DNA of 45,647 nt from an uncultured Alphaproteobacteria bacterium (GTDB taxonomy: Bacteria > Pseudomonadota > Alphaproteobacteria > Rhodobacterales > Rhodobacteraceae). The first letter of the stretch is position 1, and every line of letters begins with the position of its first letter. Below, in pieces: positions 34,681 to 43,005 of this stretch. The DNA is taken from contig CACBBC010000013.1 in NCBI GenBank assembly GCA_902537415.1, positions 1-45,647 on the forward strand, given 5' to 3'. The notes beneath the pieces are model-generated. The model worked only from the letters and a program-made list of their open reading frames with translations. It was not told where the DNA came from and did no database searches. The translations under genes and the position numbers were made by a program.

Positions 34681-36336
34681 CTAAGAGACCTCCACGTAAT
34701 CAAAAACTATCAGATCAGATTCAAAGTTGTAAGTATGCGTACCTCTTATACCGTTAAAAAACTGAGGTTCTATCACAGAGTGTATTTCTTCACAATACTC
34801 AGAAGGAGTAAGGGTTGCAATGCGAGCTATTCCACATGCCTCTCCGTACATGTCAAAGCCTTGACGCTGAAAAACTCGATACACTTCGTTTTCACTTATT
34901 ATCAAACCTCCATTGCGAGCAACCAATGAATCAAATATTACTGGATTATTTTTATGCGCTACCCATTGGTCACTCAACGGATTATCAGCACTAAAGATAT
35001 GTAGCTGGCAACCGTAATCACCAACGCAGCTTTTATCAATATTAGTAAATAGCCACCATCTATTGTCGCGTTTAAATATTGTAGTGTCAGCGGCAGAGAC
35101 ATCTTTCATAAGGGTTTTATGAAATTCCCATTTAGTTGGGAAATCAATACACTTATACACTCTAATTTCTTGCTTCTTATTGGTCTCTGGGCACATAAAT
35201 ATCTCGTTTTTATATTCAAAGATAAACGGAAAAGATAGATGGAAGTCCTCTTCCAAAACGATACCTAAAGAATCACAACTTGAAGGAGTAATCTTATATG
35301 CTGAAATTCTTCCTTTGTTAAAGTTGTAATCTAGATCTTCAACAAAACAGAAGTGAGATCCATTCTTCTTAATTACAAAGGGATCTGCTAAGAATCTATT
35401 TCTTGGGTTTATAATTTTTTGCGAACGCCATAGCGTAGCGTCGTTCCATTTTTCTGAAAACTGATAGGCAACTCCCCAACGACGCCTTTTACCTTGTATC
35501 TTTTGGGATATTTTAGATCCTAGAATATAAGAAGTCTTTAACAAGTAAATGAGCGTTTGAAGGATTGTTGGAGTTGTGTACAAAGGATAACTATATGGGC
35601 TTTTTTCAAGCAATTTGAGTTTTGGCTTTATAGAGGTAATGTCTTCGAGTACATGGTGGAAAAAAGGGTTAGCTACCTCATAAAGTTTAGCACGATTTAA
35701 ACTATATAACCAACTAGTTGCGATAAATCCTTTGTAAATAACATCTCCACCATCTAATTCATTTTTTAGTCTTTGAATAATGAAACCGGTCCTTGGATTC
35801 TTCTCATATACTTCCCAAAATCCTGCAGGGCTTCCTCTTTTAATTTTGTTATCTGCATGGTGAAAAGAAATTACCCCATTGGGACAAACATCTAAAATAT
35901 CCCCTCTCAAGATTCCACTGCCGCCACGAATTAGTAGATCTAAATTTAATTTTTTTATGCATTCAATGTCGGCTTCATCATAACGGAAAACTAAACCACT
36001 CTTGGATATTTGCGGCTTGACATAAATAGTAACAAAATCCTCTTTGTTTAATTTTTTTTTGGTGTAGAAGTTATTGAATCTACTTATACGTTTCACTAAA
36101 TATGATTCAATTTTACTTACAATCCTGAAGAAACCATTATTTAAGAATTTTTTAAGGCCTCTTCGCTTGATATATGAAAAAATTTGCACTGCAAGATTGC
36201 TATTCTTGCGATCAATTCTGTTAATAACTAACGTAGTAATTTCATAATTAACAGATTGCCTCGAGAGCGAAATTAGGTCACCTAACTGTTTTGATACGCT
36301 GGTAGAGTCAACAATAATGCCTACATGCTTTCTCAT
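34681..36336 (-). CDS. Formyltransferase-like domain fused to a GINT1-type five-bladed propeller
   Basis: A 551-aa two-part protein. The N-terminal ~240 residues resemble the formyl-transferase fold: LDLLIRGGSGILRGDILDV, then GVISFHHADNKIKRGSPAGFW, and ELDGGDVI. Compared with methionyl-tRNA or GAR formyltransferase, the catalytic Asn is Ser 157, while His 159 and Asp 195 are kept. The C-terminal ~270 residues show the FLADPFV then FCFVEDLDY pattern and repeated blade motifs of the GINT1 N-terminal (glucosamine inositolphosphorylceramide transferase) propeller. From memory this fusion occurs in bacterial polysaccharide loci; its reaction is not established. A role in N-acyl (formyl) sugar modification is possible. 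Confidence 0.7.
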   Translation of the reverse strand: MRKHVGIIVDSTSVSKQLGDLISLSRQSVNYEITTLVINRIDRKNSNLAVQIFSYIKRRGLKKFLNNGFFRIVSKIESYLVKRISRFNNFYTKKKLNKEDFVTIYVKPQISKSGLVFRYDEADIECIKKLNLDLLIRGGSGILRGDILDVCPNGVISFHHADNKIKRGSPAGFWEVYEKNPRTGFIIQRLKNELDGGDVIYKGFIATSWLYSLNRAKLYEVANPFFHHVLEDITSIKPKLKLLEKSPYSYPLYTTPTILQTLIYLLKTSYILGSKISQKIQGKRRRWGVAYQFSEKWNDATLWRSQKIINPRNRFLADPFVIKKNGSHFCFVEDLDYNFNKGRISAYKITPSSCDSLGIVLEEDFHLSFPFIFEYKNEIFMCPETNKKQEIRVYKCIDFPTKWEFHKTLMKDVSAADTTIFKRDNRWWLFTNIDKSCVGDYGCQLHIFSADNPLSDQWVAHKNNPVIFDSLVARNGGLIISENEVYRVFQRQGFDMYGEACGIARIATLTPSEYCEEIHSVIEPQFFNGIRGTHTYNFESDLIVFDYVEVS

Positions 36337-36351
36337 TATTTTTTTCTGCCT

Positions 36352-36468
36352 TTAGCAAAGCGCTGTTTCTTCATTACCAAACTTTTTGCAGATAAGCTTT
36401 ACTACTTTCTGTGCGTTGGGACGTTCGTTCTTCTTAGCCTCGAGCTGATGTTTCTGAATTGCTCCCAT
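36352..36468 (-). CDS. Small ORF (38 aa), doubtful
   Basis: ATG 36468 opens a 38-codon frame rich in Lys, Gln and Glu (MGAIQKHQLEAKKNERPN, then VVKLICKKFGNEE). It sits between the broken CDP-alcohol phosphotransferase gene and the 551-aa protein gene, on the same strand. I recognise no family, and the upstream site (CGAGGTGAAAG) is only fair. It may be a remnant. Confidence 0.25.
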   Translation of the reverse strand: MGAIQKHQLEAKKNERPNAQKVVKLICKKFGNEETALC

Positions 36469-36516
36469 TTAAGCTTTCACCTCGTGATAAGTCATAGTTC
36501 TCAAACCAAGAGTTCT

Positions 36517-37230
36517 TTATTGCTTTTTCGAGAATGCAATGATCAAAAATAACATATAAAATATTACGAAGCCATATTTAAATAACGGAATCCACAGGAA
36601 AAACAAAAATATCCCAAAGAAACCACCAAATTCTAGATTTTTAAATATTTTATAAATAACACTTCGCTCCCCTTGGGTCCTAGGGAGTGCTTTATTGGGA
36701 GGTATTTCATTCACTGTTGCAATATATTTAGCTTGTATCAATCTCCCCAAGAGAGCACAATTTAAAGTTAGTATACCTGCAAAAATTATAATATCACCAT
36801 TATTGTTCAAAAACACATTTATACATAGACAACACCAAAAGATTGAGCAAAATATGTATTCTCCAAGCGCATCATAAAATTTACCTATTTTATCGGATGA
36901 TGTATGAGGAAAACTTTCTCGTTATGTTAGGACACGTGCTAGAGATCCATCCACTACATCAAGCAACAAATAAATATTGAACATAAGTGCAGCGAACACA
37001 TAGGATTGTATGGAGTTACTCTGTGCTTATATTATTCCACCCAATATCGAAATTATAATTGATATCTTTGTAATTAAATTTGGTTTTATATTAGTGTGAT
37101 TTATTAATATCACAGTAGTGCAGGCTGCTATTTTTCGATAAAATACCCTGTCCAATACTGAAATTGTGGCGGACTTATTACCAGACAAGCTATGCTTTCT
37201 TACTTCGCTATATATAATAAAATCATTCAT
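36517..37230 (-). pseudogene. CDP-alcohol phosphatidyltransferase pseudogene with two in-frame stop codons
   Basis: One continuous 237-codon frame from ATG 37230 to 36517, with TAA at codons 68 (37027-37029) and 103 (36922-36924) and no frameshift. Between and after the stops the family motif is readable: DVVDGSLARVLT, then GKFYDALGEY, where the fourth Asp position is Glu. KIFKNLEFGGF near the end mirrors KIYKNLDWGGF of the intact paralogue at 31765. It lies 101 nt downstream of the phosphoglutamine cytidylyltransferase-like gene. Recent inactivation by C-to-T changes of CAA codons is the simplest reading; a sequencing error at both sites is the main alternative. Confidence 0.8.
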
Positions 37231-37331
37231 TGTCAGGTCTCAGTTATTTCAATGTTTTTCAGTAAATTAAAAAGCCGTCATTACTTTATAACCTGCTTAA
37301 CTAAATGTTGATTTAGGTAAAAGTCCAATGT

Positions 37332-38078
37332 TTAGGGTTTCCAATTTGCCAACGCCGCGTCTAAGTCACCGGGACAGTCTACCTCTGCCCATCCATTTTC
37401 AATAAAAGTAGCACGAATATCCCATCCAAGATTTATAAGCATTTGTAGGTAACTAGTCATCTGCATATTATCGTAATCTTTACCATCATATATGATATTC
37501 TTATCCATATTTTGCCATGCTAGTTTAAGTCTGGTTACGAACTGAGAATTTACTTTTATAAGTCCTATATATTGGCCATCAATTTCTGAAAGACTTTGTG
37601 GTTTCTTTCCAATTTCTACAATTTTATTTGTACTCTCTAGTTTAAGTGTTTCTACGTCTGTAAGAGGATCTTCCATCCTAGTTTTCCAATAAGAAAGCCA
37701 AGATTGATCAACGACAACTGAGATTGGTGCATCAAAGGCAATCAAACTTTGTAGAACATTTTTCTGATAAACAATATCACCATAAGATATAATTATATCC
37801 TCTCTACCAGTTAATTCCTCCGTTGCTACAAACAATGAATAAACCATATTAGTATTATCGTAATTATGGTTTTGGTGCAGCTTATATTTTTTGCTTATAA
37901 GTTGATCTGCCATATACCCACCAACCACATGGATATCAGAAATGCCACAATCTGAGAGTGTATCTAGTTGGTGCTCTAACAGCGATTTTCCTGCGAGTTC
38001 CACAAGACATTTAGGTTTTGAGTTGGTTAATGGTTTTAAGCGAGTACCCATTCCAGCTGCCAATATAATGGCTTTCAT
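37332..38078 (-). CDS. Nucleotidyltransferase, Cj1416-like (CTP:phosphoglutamine cytidylyltransferase candidate)
   Basis: A 248-aa NTP_transferase protein with the intact signature ILAAGMGTRLKPLTNSKPK (residues 5-23, Lys 23) and an acidic metal residue in ISYGDIVYQ (Asp 101). On its own it would be called a LicC-like CTP:phosphocholine or sugar-phosphate nucleotidyltransferase. Its position changes that: it overlaps by 4 nt the class I glutamine amidotransferase gene, which overlaps by 4 nt the PEP-synthase-like gene. That set equals Campylobacter jejuni Cj1416-Cj1418, where Cj1416 makes CDP-L-glutamine from phosphoglutamine. I infer the same reaction here. It is the last intact gene of the cassette. 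Confidence 0.82.
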   Translation of the reverse strand: MKAIILAAGMGTRLKPLTNSKPKCLVELAGKSLLEHQLDTLSDCGISDIHVVGGYMADQLISKKYKLHQNHNYDNTNMVYSLFVATEELTGREDIIISYGDIVYQKNVLQSLIAFDAPISVVVDQSWLSYWKTRMEDPLTDVETLKLESTNKIVEIGKKPQSLSEIDGQYIGLIKVNSQFVTRLKLAWQNMDKNIIYDGKDYDNMQMTSYLQMLINLGWDIRATFIENGWAEVDCPGDLDAALANWKP

Positions 38079-38689
38079 TTCATTTCCTTTAAATGCTCAT
38101 ATATAATCCTTTTATCCCATACGGAGACCTTTTTGGCACGCTCAGGATGCCACATGATTCCCAGCCAAGGATATGTGGTGTGGCAAAGAGATTCAACTAC
38201 ACCATCCTTACTGCTTGCAAGTATCTTTAGATTTCGACCTAGGTTTTTCGATTTAATTCCATAATTATGGTAGCTATTCACAGTACGATTAGAATACCCT
38301 GTGATTAATCCCGTAATGAAGTGATTAGAAGAAGCATGCCCATTTACCTTTATACATGTTCCTTTTTGAAAGTGATTTATCATTTGCATACCACGACAGA
38401 TTCCCAATAAAGGGCGTTTAAAACTTTTGGAGAAATCTAATATTGCCGTTTCCAACTGATCACGCTCTGGTATTGACCCAATGTCATTACCACCAGAAAG
38501 AATAAAACCGTCTGGGTTTATTTCATAAAGATAACTCGATGTGTCTTTAATGTTTGACGATAAAGGTAATGGATTAAATCCCAACTCCCACAATAAAGTG
38601 CTTAGACGGGTATCTAGTCCCTCTCTTACTTCAGCTCTGTCCGGAATTTGACATACATTTTGGCTAACTGCGATCTTTAATCGTTTCAA
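38075..38689 (-). CDS. Class I glutamine amidotransferase, Cj1417-like (gamma-glutamyl-CDP-amidate hydrolase candidate)
   Basis: A 204-aa stand-alone class I amidotransferase of the peptidase C26 (PuuD-like) group. The triad is visible: Cys 98 in LLGICRGMQM, and His 181 and Glu 183 in MWHPE; an oxyanion region FILSGGNDIGS is near 62-72. PuuD-type enzymes cleave gamma-glutamyl amides. Cj1417 does the same to gamma-glutamyl-CDP-amidate, giving glutamate and cytidine diphosphoramidate. The gene lies between the Cj1418-like and Cj1416-like genes with 4-nt overlaps on both sides, which strongly argues for that role rather than putrescine degradation. Confidence 0.85.
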   Translation of the reverse strand: MKRLKIAVSQNVCQIPDRAEVREGLDTRLSTLLWELGFNPLPLSSNIKDTSSYLYEINPDGFILSGGNDIGSIPERDQLETAILDFSKSFKRPLLGICRGMQMINHFQKGTCIKVNGHASSNHFITGLITGYSNRTVNSYHNYGIKSKNLGRNLKILASSKDGVVESLCHTTYPWLGIMWHPERAKKVSVWDKRIIYEHLKEMK

Positions 38690-41600
38690 CGTAATACCTT
38701 TATCGTCGATTGAAGTGGTGATAGCTCTATTAGACGTGCTTTGGCCAGTTTTTGGTACTTCTGTTCACCTACGCCCACAGCAGCAGGCAAACCAAATTCA
38801 GCGCACCGTATTGCCATATGAGAGTTTGCGCCGCCGTACATCGTTATTAGACCGGCAATACCTTTACTAAATAACCAATCATATCCTGGGTCGGCCTGCG
38901 GAATCAATACAATCTTGTTTTCGGTATCCAAACCCATACTTTCTCTATCGGATATTGCTACACATTCCGATATAACGGACACTGACCCAATAAAGTTTGG
39001 AACCTCCGATCCAACTATAAAAAAATCTAAATCCATTTCTTTTGTAATTAAATTGGGCAACTGTATTCTCGATGCAAGTAGTCGCTTTCTTTTTTGTTTT
39101 TTAATTTTTAACTTGTAAATATCTTTGATCTGCTTTGCATCATGGGAATAATTGCTAAGAGCCAAAATTTCATTAATAGTTGTCTCAGCTATGTCTTCTC
39201 GCGATAATCCATAGCAAGCTCCAAATGCTACCAAATTTTCTAGCGCGTCAGACAAGTTTCTACTAAATGTAAATTTTGCGTACTCGCGGCCTTGAATTGA
39301 GTCGCGTAAAAACTCTTCAACAACACTCGGATCACTAGGTAAGCCAATTTTTTTGAGCGACTTAAAAAATCTAGATTTTTCTTTCTCCCAAGCATCTGAG
39401 TTTAAATTATCTCTGGCATCAGTCGTTAGAGATGATTCGACGGCTGGTCGTAGAAAGAGTTCAGGGTCTGTATCATATCTATATGAGTTTATGTCATAGG
39501 TACCAGGTCTGAGATGCCCAAATACTGATACAAATTCTTCCCAAGGCAATTCGCCCTTTGCAACTTTTTGAGCATCGATATAAAAATCACGACTAACAGT
39601 GGAAATTGTAGAAAGAAAACTTTCTAGAGCTAAGTTCGTTATTACACCTACCGATACCGCATCTTTTAATAATGTCAGGGCTACAAAACTACTCCTTGCT
39701 AAATGAGCAAAGGGTAAAGTACCAAAACGCCTACAATCTTCTAGCAAGCATGTTATTTTTACCATAGGGCTTAGACCAGGGGTCTCCTGTATATGCTTAA
39801 ATCGAGCGTCAAGTTTTTCCACCTCTGCTAAATCAGACTTGACTCTTTCAAAAGATGAACAGGTTATCTCGTGTAAGCCATTAAAAAGTTCCTTGACCTC
39901 TTTGTCTGTGAGATGCCCGTCCGTGGTTAAGCGCTCAGCCCATTTATTCATGTTAGCGGTGAAACAAGTTGGTACCACAGAAAATTCAACTTTATCGTGT
40001 AACTCAGGATGAACCCGCAACCAGTTTAGATAGAAATCTAGCAACTTTGCGGCTAACTTATCAGAAACCGAAGCGGGAATGAATGAAGTAAAACTCGCGC
40101 GCACATCTACGTAGGGCTTACCACCAAAATCAAAAAGCAATGGTGAAGGTCTGACATCACGATACCCATATTCGGCTCTCTGTTTTGCCCACGTATCTTC
40201 CAATATTAGATATTGGTACAAACTAAGTGCAAGAAGACTTGGTGATGTTCCAATTATCTCTGCAGGGTTCCAGTCTGGCATATTACCATATAACGGCAAA
40301 GCTGAACCTGGTATATGAGGAGCGGGCCTAACCATTTTTTTTATGTGTGCTCTAATCTCATCAATGACTAAATCGTAATCTGCTTGTGAAAAGCTTTCTT
40401 TATTTTCTCTGTCAATTACCAAAGGACGAACCTGCAGAATGTGTATAACTTTATCTGAGTCTAAAGCAAATTCGATATCTAAAGATTCGAAACTAAGTAA
40501 AGTTTCAATTTCGCGGACTGCTGAAATAATTTCACTGAATGGAGACCCCAAATTTTCAATTTCAAAATAGCCTCGTCTGATATAGAGGGTTTGATGATCG
40601 GTGCTCAGACCACTTGTTATAGAAGAGGTATCACCTTTTTGTTCAAAATTCACAACGTACCAAGGCGCACCAAACTCCAACACTTGTGTAAAAACAACTC
40701 CACTCAAAGTTACGCTTTCCACCATTGGTTGAACTAAAATTTGGTCTAATGAATTTATTGAAGTGCCATAAGAATGAACAACACGCTCTATTGCATCCCT
40801 CAATCCATTTTGCGGATCAACATTTTGAACAGTATCATAGCTCCCAGCATTCGAACTCTCAAAAGTATCTTCGCTTATAGCGCTAGACCTTACTATTAAT
40901 TTTTTGGTTCCAAACTTATCAGTAACAATATCTATTATTTTTTGGTTGTTTGATTGCCATTCACCGACTGTAAAATCAACCTGTTCTTGAATTTTCGCGG
41001 ATTTAATCAAGCCACGAATTCGAGAAAGACTTTCAGCTTTTGTACCTAGAACGAAGTTTGCGATCTCATGTCCATCTGAGAGTTCACACCAGTTGCCTTT
41101 TACATCAACTCCACTGACCGAAAGGCCATTAACTCTTAATAACTCAATTAGATCTACTAATGTTAACTGCTCCACTCTTTTGGGATTATCTACCCATAAG
41201 CGGTTCAAAAGTTTTATTGCGTTTTTTTTAAAATGGACCAAACCAATGAATCTGCCATTTGCCCAATCAGTTTGTACATTCTTATCAAGTCCTAGGGCAT
41301 TCGTTGCAAGCACGATAACTTTTTCGGAAACATTTCTGCTTTCATTTTGTAGTGTCGCGTTATAAGAAACACTAGTCGTATCGAACGCTATCGCGACATC
41401 ACTATCCAACTTTTGTAACTCAGAGAAAGTTTGTGGGCGAAATAAAATATCACCATAGCAGACCATTATACTATCCTGATTTTGAAATGGTGCTTTAAAC
41501 AAAGAACCCCCACTACCAGTTTGTGACCAATCTAAGTTTTCAACAACTGTTAAATTTGGGAACTGAGCCTTTATTTCAGATACTTTATAGCCCCCAACAT

Positions 41601-41748
41601 AGATAACATCGCAAATTGAAACTCCAGAAGCCTCTAACTGCCACTGCAGCAATGCTTTTTCAAGTTTTCCACGATAAACGGCATTAGGTTGTTCACCTAT
41701 ATGGGGACGCCCTGCTCCTAGAATTATAAGTTTCTTATCGTTATTCAA
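38686..41748 (-). CDS. Glutamine kinase-like PEP-synthase-fold protein with N-terminal nucleotidyltransferase-like domain (Cj1418-like fusion)
   Basis: A 1020-aa, three-part protein. Residues 1-240 resemble an NTP transferase (Rossmann start KLIILGAG, GYKVSEIK, VCYGDILFR with Asp 100), but the GTRL...PK signature is degraded to GAGRPHIGEQPNAV. Residues ~270-470 are a PPDK/PEP-synthase ATP-grasp domain (RSSAISEDTFESSNAGSY from Arg 287; LDIEFALDSDK; ILQVRPL). The end is a swivelling phosphohistidine domain, with His 977 in GGANSHMAIRCAEFGLPAA. C. jejuni Cj1418, the L-glutamine kinase, has the ATP-grasp and His domains. With Cj1416- and Cj1417-like neighbours I infer phosphorylation of the glutamine amide nitrogen. 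A PEP synthase role is unlikely because the PEP-binding barrel is missing. Confidence 0.85.
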   Translation of the reverse strand: MNNDKKLIILGAGRPHIGEQPNAVYRGKLEKALLQWQLEASGVSICDVIYVGGYKVSEIKAQFPNLTVVENLDWSQTGSGGSLFKAPFQNQDSIMVCYGDILFRPQTFSELQKLDSDVAIAFDTTSVSYNATLQNESRNVSEKVIVLATNALGLDKNVQTDWANGRFIGLVHFKKNAIKLLNRLWVDNPKRVEQLTLVDLIELLRVNGLSVSGVDVKGNWCELSDGHEIANFVLGTKAESLSRIRGLIKSAKIQEQVDFTVGEWQSNNQKIIDIVTDKFGTKKLIVRSSAISEDTFESSNAGSYDTVQNVDPQNGLRDAIERVVHSYGTSINSLDQILVQPMVESVTLSGVVFTQVLEFGAPWYVVNFEQKGDTSSITSGLSTDHQTLYIRRGYFEIENLGSPFSEIISAVREIETLLSFESLDIEFALDSDKVIHILQVRPLVIDRENKESFSQADYDLVIDEIRAHIKKMVRPAPHIPGSALPLYGNMPDWNPAEIIGTSPSLLALSLYQYLILEDTWAKQRAEYGYRDVRPSPLLFDFGGKPYVDVRASFTSFIPASVSDKLAAKLLDFYLNWLRVHPELHDKVEFSVVPTCFTANMNKWAERLTTDGHLTDKEVKELFNGLHEITCSSFERVKSDLAEVEKLDARFKHIQETPGLSPMVKITCLLEDCRRFGTLPFAHLARSSFVALTLLKDAVSVGVITNLALESFLSTISTVSRDFYIDAQKVAKGELPWEEFVSVFGHLRPGTYDINSYRYDTDPELFLRPAVESSLTTDARDNLNSDAWEKEKSRFFKSLKKIGLPSDPSVVEEFLRDSIQGREYAKFTFSRNLSDALENLVAFGACYGLSREDIAETTINEILALSNYSHDAKQIKDIYKLKIKKQKRKRLLASRIQLPNLITKEMDLDFFIVGSEVPNFIGSVSVISECVAISDRESMGLDTENKIVLIPQADPGYDWLFSKGIAGLITMYGGANSHMAIRCAEFGLPAAVGVGEQKYQKLAKARLIELSPLQSTIKVLR

Positions 41749-41890
41749 GCTTGGCTCCTAAGGATCACACCCCTACAAAGTTGAAGGTTTAAAGGTAAAT
41801 GAAAAGCCATCCAACACCCGAAAGACAATGTGTCGTGCGATTAAAGAAAGGAACAAGCAGGTATAGAAGGCCACACCTCTGCGCAGAAAT

Positions 41891-42976
41891 CTATTCAAAA
41901 ACTTGGTCCCAAAATTTTGCTATGCCTTCTATCTCATATTGCTTTACGTTTTTGTAAGACTGCAAAGCAAGTTCTTCACGTAATAATTGATCGCTCATTA
42001 GTCTCAATAATTTCTCTGCTAATTCTAATTTATCACCAATATCAAAAAGCATACCATTTTTTTTGCCAACTAGTTCAATACCGCCAAAGGTTTTTGATGA
42101 AAGCACACAGCACTTACAAGCCATTGCCTCCAAAATAGTCATAGGAAACCCTTCAGCTATCGAGGGAATTACAAATATTTTTGATTTTTCATAAATTGGC
42201 TTAACGTCAGCTGTACTATCTATAAATGAGACATTGGCTAGGTTTAATTTTTTTACAAGTTTAACAAAGCTATTTTTATCCTCGCCGTCCCCTACTATCA
42301 ATAAACTCCACTCGGAAGCGACGCTTTTCTCAATCAAGTTCCATGCATGCAGTAGAGTATCTATACCTTTTTCTTTTGTTACTCTACCAAGCGATAAGAC
42401 AATATTTTCTTTATTCTCAAAAGCAATATCACTTCTAGAAAAAGTCAAAGGATTGGGAATAAAATGGAGCCTATTCGGATCGACTTGCTCAGGGTACGTT
42501 ACTTCATTATCGAAAAGACATACAATTTTATCAAAAGCAGTAAATATCATTGAAACTCTATGTTCTGTGCTTTTTTTACTTAAATAGAAAGTTCTAAATG
42601 AGCTACTGCCACCGTGATGCATGTATATGAGGTTAGTGTCTTTAAATAAGCCTAGCTTTCTTAGTATCCAAATTGGTTCGATATAAAGTGATTTATTAAA
42701 AATCACATTTGAACCAGATCGTTGATGAAGAAATTTATAAAGCTTTATTGTATTGGGTAAGATATCAATAATTTTTAGTATTTTATATCTAAATTTTACA
42801 TTAATCGTTGTAAAAATAACTCTCTTGTCCAAGTGAAAATATGGTTCACCTTGCTCAACTGATACGTTTTCTACCTCATATTGCTTAGTTGCAAAATAAT
42901 TACTCCAATTTGTAATGACTCGGACAACCCCGCCTAATACGACCAAGGACTGTGTGACGAAAACTAACTTCTTTAT
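41891..42976 (-). CDS. Family 4 glycosyltransferase, apparently with an ATA start
   Basis: A GT-B glycosyltransferase of about 361 aa. VVLGGVVRVITNW is the N-terminal donor-site loop, LSLGRVTKEKGIDTLLHAW begins the C-terminal Rossmann half, and EGFPMTILEAMAC is the E-x7-E motif. The first normal start codon, TTG 42946, would cut the essential first strand KKLVFVTQS. Extending the frame gives ATA at 42976, in the position where ATG AAG AAG would be expected, 7 nt after an AGG. Before it there is no ATG, GTG or TTG up to an in-frame TAA. The gene is thus likely expressed poorly from ATA, or a start-loss mutation has occurred. It follows the flippase gene by 29 nt. Confidence 0.8.
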   Translation of the reverse strand: MKKLVFVTQSLVVLGGVVRVITNWSNYFATKQYEVENVSVEQGEPYFHLDKRVIFTTINVKFRYKILKIIDILPNTIKLYKFLHQRSGSNVIFNKSLYIEPIWILRKLGLFKDTNLIYMHHGGSSSFRTFYLSKKSTEHRVSMIFTAFDKIVCLFDNEVTYPEQVDPNRLHFIPNPLTFSRSDIAFENKENIVLSLGRVTKEKGIDTLLHAWNLIEKSVASEWSLLIVGDGEDKNSFVKLVKKLNLANVSFIDSTADVKPIYEKSKIFVIPSIAEGFPMTILEAMACKCCVLSSKTFGGIELVGKKNGMLFDIGDKLELAEKLLRLMSDQLLREELALQSYKNVKQYEIEGIAKFWDQVFE

Positions 42977-43005
42977 CTTTTTACCTACTTTATTTGCAAT
43001 TAATT

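Noticed and set aside
36922-37029. Stop-codon recoding (TAA as an amino acid) in the CDP-alcohol phosphotransferase frame
   Set aside because: Many intact genes in the window end in TAA, so a reassigned TAA is not credible; pseudogene or sequence error is simpler.
37332-38078. Calling the nucleotidyltransferase LicC (phosphocholine cytidylyltransferase)
   Set aside because: Sequence alone allows it, but no choline kinase, choline transporter or LicD-type transferase is nearby, and the two overlapping neighbours match the phosphoramidate pathway.
38686-41748. Calling the 1020-aa protein phosphoenolpyruvate synthase
   Set aside because: It has the ATP-grasp and phosphohistidine domains, but no C-terminal PEP/pyruvate barrel follows the His domain.
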